Below, piece by piece: positions 13,567 to 15,842 of a DNA stretch of 15,842 bases. This stretch comes from Verrucomicrobia bacterium UBA6354 (GTDB lineage Bacteria > Verrucomicrobiota > Kiritimatiellia > RFP12 > UBA1067). The stretch is from contig DJRS01000134.1 in assembly GCA_002440145.1 (NCBI GenBank), positions 1-15,842 of the forward strand. The letters are read 5' to 3'. The stretch's first letter is position 1, and each line of letters starts with the position of its first letter. The notes below the pieces were generated by a model, which ran no database searches, was not told the origin of the DNA, and saw only the letters and a program-made list of their open reading frames with translations. Made by a program: the position numbers and the translations under genes.

Positions 13567-15522
13567 TCAGGCGTCGATCGCCTTCTCCAGAAGCGACGCG
13601 ACCTCCTCCGGGTCGCACGCGGCCAGGCGTTCCAGCGTCTTGGCCCACCGGTACGCGCCCGAGCCCGCCGCGTCGAACGGGCGGTGCACCAGGAGGTCGT
13701 CGAACGCCCGGCGGCGCTCGAGGTACTTGCCGCGCACTTCGGCGAGCTTGTCCTTGAAGCCCGTGACATACGCCTGGGCGAAGGCCCGCACGTCCGCCAG
13801 GTAGGGGACGCGCCGCCGCACTACGTTCGCATAGGGCGGGACGAGCTCCTCGAACGTCTTGAGATAGCCCACGAAGGTGCCCGCATGGTCCGTGACCGCG
13901 ACATGCTCCGGCAGTCCGTCCGGCCCCTGCTGCACGATCTCGTAGTTGCAGTCGAAGATGTTCTCGCCGTTCTTCGTGGCCAGCCGCCCGACGATCATGT
14001 CCAAAGCCGCCGCGCCGCCCATGAGCCGGGCGAACTTCAGTGCGTACGCCGGATTGCGGAACTTCGCCACAGGGACCTTGTCCGACGCCGTCCCCGACAT
14101 GTAGGCGCGGATGAAGTAGTAGGCGCGCACCGTCGTGCCGTTGTACTGGTTGCGCCCGTGGTAGGGCTCCGCGAACTGCCCGGACCCCACGTACTGCGGC
14201 AGGTTCATGCCCAGCTGCTGGCACATCAGGCGGCGGTCCATGATGTAGTCCGAATAGTCGTTCGCCTCCAGGATGGACTGCAGGAGGTCCTTGCCTTCGT
14301 CCAGATGTTCGGCCACGCCCCATTTCTGGAAGCGGATGATGGCGACGTACGGGTCGAGCCGGCTCGCTTCCTTCAGCTGCAGGATGTAGACGGAGCCGCG
14401 GTGCTGTTCGGCGTTCGGGCGGCGCGAGAGCGAATTGGCGATGCGTCCCACGTTCACGTACTGCAGATCGCGGTAGAACCGCATGAAGTTGAAGATGATG
14501 TTCCGCACGCGCGGATCGCAAATCTGTCCGAGTTCGGGGTCGCGCGTGCGGGCATACTCGTCCCACAGCGGGTCGAAGATGAGTTCGCCGCGGTCGATGC
14601 GCGCGCCCGGCAGCCATTCGATCTGGCGGAAGAATTCCGGCGACAGCCCCTGGATGAGCTCGCTGCCGTCGATCTCGGGCGCGCTCGACACGCGCGTCAG
14701 AACCGCGCACATGGCGTTGCGCCAGGCGAAATTCTCCACGTTTTCGTCCCGCAGGTCGGCCGGCAGGGACATGCGCCATTCGCGGTCGATCTTGTCCGTC
14801 GCCCGCCGGAGCTCCTCGTCCGTCAGGCGGTCGATGTCGAGGCTGCGGATGGATTTGGCGATTTCGATCGGCGTGGACGTCGGGAAGACTTCCGCCTCCG
14901 GGTTGCCCATGCGGTTGCGGCGCGAGAAAAGCGCGACGACCTCCCGGATCTGCGCGCGGAATTCCGCCGGGGGCAGCTTGGCGATTTCGGCGTAGCCGCC
15001 GACGGTGAGGAAGCGCGTGCCGGTGTTGCGGTTGTAGTAGTAGATGCACCCGTGGTCGATGGAGACGTGCGAATCGAGAATCAGCCGCTTCATGTCCTCC
15101 TGCGAAATCGGCTGCCGCGCCATACGCCAGTTTTCGCCGCGCGCGCGCAGGGCGTTGCGCACTTTCGCCGCGTGCGTGTTGAGATAGCGGATGCGCCGCT
15201 TGGAGACGGACTTCTGCAGCTCCTCGTCCGCCTTGAACGCCAAATCCATGCGTTCCGGGTCGGGGCGGATGTAGACGTTCTCGTCGGTCATGATCAAATC
15301 GACCGAATTCTCCAGCTCCGCCGCGACCTCCTCGGGCGTGAGTTCCGGCAAGCCTTTGGCGGCGCGTTCGGCGTTCAGCGTATCGATCCACAACAGGCGC
15401 TGCGTCGCGTGCACGCCCCGAACGGTGACAAGCCCGGGCGTCCGGAAGAAGAGGGTCCCGATGCGGCTCAGCAGCCGTCCCTGGGCATCCTTGGCGAACA
15501 GTTTTTCTCCTAGAATTTTCAT
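13567..15522 (-). CDS. large protein of unknown function, head of the minus-strand run
   Basis: I do not recognise this 651-residue protein. It is soluble in appearance: no signal peptide or membrane segment is visible and composition is mixed, with many Arg and Asp. The N-terminal third is helix-rich and charged, with LTPEEVAAELENSVDLIMTD (about residues 64-83) and NVYIRPDPERM. The C-terminal half has, in order, GSGQF (about 446), VPVAKF (about 485), DMIVGRLATKNGENIF (about 505-520) and VAVTDHAGTFVGY (about 540-552). The last two weakly recall an active-site pair of the PI3/4-kinase or HipA type, but spacing is too short for a normal protein kinase and I do not claim this. Start at 15522 follows a TATAAT element by 7 nt; an AGGAGG lies only 1 nt before ATG, too close for normal use. 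Confidence 0.82.
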   Translation of the reverse strand: MKILGEKLFAKDAQGRLLSRIGTLFFRTPGLVTVRGVHATQRLLWIDTLNAERAAKGLPELTPEEVAAELENSVDLIMTDENVYIRPDPERMDLAFKADEELQKSVSKRRIRYLNTHAAKVRNALRARGENWRMARQPISQEDMKRLILDSHVSIDHGCIYYYNRNTGTRFLTVGGYAEIAKLPPAEFRAQIREVVALFSRRNRMGNPEAEVFPTSTPIEIAKSIRSLDIDRLTDEELRRATDKIDREWRMSLPADLRDENVENFAWRNAMCAVLTRVSSAPEIDGSELIQGLSPEFFRQIEWLPGARIDRGELIFDPLWDEYARTRDPELGQICDPRVRNIIFNFMRFYRDLQYVNVGRIANSLSRRPNAEQHRGSVYILQLKEASRLDPYVAIIRFQKWGVAEHLDEGKDLLQSILEANDYSDYIMDRRLMCQQLGMNLPQYVGSGQFAEPYHGRNQYNGTTVRAYYFIRAYMSGTASDKVPVAKFRNPAYALKFARLMGGAAALDMIVGRLATKNGENIFDCNYEIVQQGPDGLPEHVAVTDHAGTFVGYLKTFEELVPPYANVVRRRVPYLADVRAFAQAYVTGFKDKLAEVRGKYLERRRAFDDLLVHRPFDAAGSGAYRWAKTLERLAACDPEEVASLLEKAIDA

Positions 15523-15529
15523 GCCTCCT

Positions 15530-15540
15530 ATTATACCATA
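15530..15540 (-). promoter_or_regulatory. extended -10 promoter for the nine-gene minus-strand run
   Basis: TATGGTATAAT on the minus strand: consensus TATAAT (15530-15535) with TG at the extended position. ATG at 15522 follows after 7 nt, so the transcript should begin at or next to the start codon. No good -35 is visible upstream. The spacing equals that at 8747-8757. Confidence 0.6.
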
Positions 15541-15567
15541 TTCCGCGCGTCTTGGGTTGCTTTTTGT

Positions 15568-15600
15568 CGCGCCGGAACGGCCACCCCGTTGCGCCGGAAC
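15568..15600 (-). repeat. dispersed 33-bp repeat, copy 2 (inverted relative to copy 1)
   Basis: On the minus strand GTTCCGGCGCAACGG, 7 variable bases, GTTCCGGCGCG. Identical to copy 1 in the 15- and 11-bp blocks. It lies about 28 bp upstream of the promoter of the long minus-strand run. Confidence 0.65.
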
Positions 15601-15734
15601 CGCCGCGCGGCGCAAAGAATGCGTCCGTTTTGCCTGGCAGACGGGCAGTCCCCAAGCGGATTCAACCTAGAAATCGCATTTGAAAGGCTGGAATCGGGGC
15701 TGCGACCTTTGTTTTCAAGGAGGAAGTGGATTTG

Positions 15735-15763
15735 CCGTTTTTCGCCAAGCGGGCGAAAAACGG
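15735..15763. repeat. perfect 12-bp inverted repeat (hairpin)
   Basis: CCGTTTTTCGCC (15735-15746) and GGCGAAAAACGG (15752-15763) are exact reverse complements with a 5-bp loop. No T-tract follows on either strand, so it is not a standard terminator. It could be a dispersed palindrome or a processing or stabilising hairpin. A strong AAGGAGG lies 11 bp to its left. Confidence 0.5.
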
Positions 15764-15842
15764 AGTCGTTCGTCGACCCGCGCGTTCTTGTCGCGGCTTG
15801 CGCCTGCGTCGCAGTTGAGCGGGGAAGAACGCCGTCCACGCC

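Larger units (their letters stand above)
15523..15842. other. 320-bp region without a convincing gene
   Basis: Holds the promoter at 15530-15540, the dispersed repeat at 15568-15600 and a hairpin at 15735-15763. Several frames are open on both strands because of GC content. One short frame, TTG 15732 to TGA 15816-15818 (28 residues, very basic), has a strong AAGGAGG (15717-15723) 8 nt upstream, but composition and the internal hairpin make it doubtful. The minus-strand frame of 102 residues (15839-15531) has no Shine-Dalgarno and runs through the promoter; I do not call it. Confidence 0.5.

Noticed and set aside
12739..15513. Plus-strand open frame of 924 codons antisense to oppB and the unknown gene
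   Set aside because: Arg/Val/Asp-rich shadow translation typical of the antisense of GC-rich genes; no ribosome binding site.
12389..15655. Minus-strand open frame of 1088 codons across three genes
   Set aside because: It is out of frame with the unknown gene, oppB and the glycosyltransferase, all well supported. Its translation is Arg/Gly/Ala-rich with no family motifs.
1..15842. tRNA, rRNA, CRISPR arrays, insertion sequences or prophage genes
   Set aside because: No regularly spaced repeats, transposase or integrase motifs, or tRNA-like cloverleaf sequence were found by eye; the one HNH gene has no mobile context.

Overview
The window is GC-rich bacterial chromosome with tightly packed, mostly overlapping genes. 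Gene content points to an anaerobic or facultatively fermentative bacterium: pyruvate formate-lyase with its radical-SAM activase, queuosine synthesis, PlsY-type phospholipid synthesis, and no respiratory genes in view. Overall style (high GC, paired Hsp20 genes, PFL operon, a large unrecognised protein) would suit an uncultured member of the PVC group such as Kiritimatiellota. That placement is an inference from gene style only, with no marker gene to prove it.

Layout. (1) 1-625 (+) is the 3' end of an RluA-type pseudouridine synthase gene; it overlaps tail-to-tail by 14 bp with the next unit. (2) 5351-612 (-) is a four-gene unit: pflB, pflA, a UDP-glucuronate decarboxylase-like SDR, and a DUF1275 membrane protein. 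It has a good sigma-70 promoter with an extended -10 at 5447-5475. (3) 5730-6512 (+) holds two small heat-shock proteins, divergent from pflB. The 378-bp divergent region 5352-5729 carries a sigma-54 type -24/-12 promoter, a perfect 13-bp inverted repeat upstream of it, and a short leader whose hairpins may mask the ribosome binding site. A terminator follows at 6543-6573. (4) 15522-6679 (-) is a nine-gene run: a large unrecognised protein, an OppB-like ABC permease, a two-domain GT2 glycosyltransferase, an HNH protein, plsY, queA, a twin-PAS protein, an S4/RluA pseudouridine synthase and a HIT protein. Most junctions are 1-4 bp overlaps or gaps of at most 18 bp. (5) 15523-15842 has no convincing gene; it holds a promoter, a dispersed repeat and a hairpin.

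How it fits together. The pfl unit converts pyruvate plus CoA to acetyl-CoA and formate during fermentation, with sugar-nucleotide and membrane-protein genes behind it. The long minus-strand run mixes envelope and lipid genes with RNA modification. It probably has at least one internal promoter, just upstream of the PAS gene.

Most interesting points: the sigma-54 promoter plus inverted repeat plus possible RNA thermometer in front of hsp20; two genes (15522 and 8739) sharing an 11-bp extended -10 element exactly 7 nt before ATG, which suggests leaderless mRNAs; a 33-bp repeat present at 6605-6637 and inverted at 15568-15600; and the unrecognised 651-residue protein at the head of the long run.
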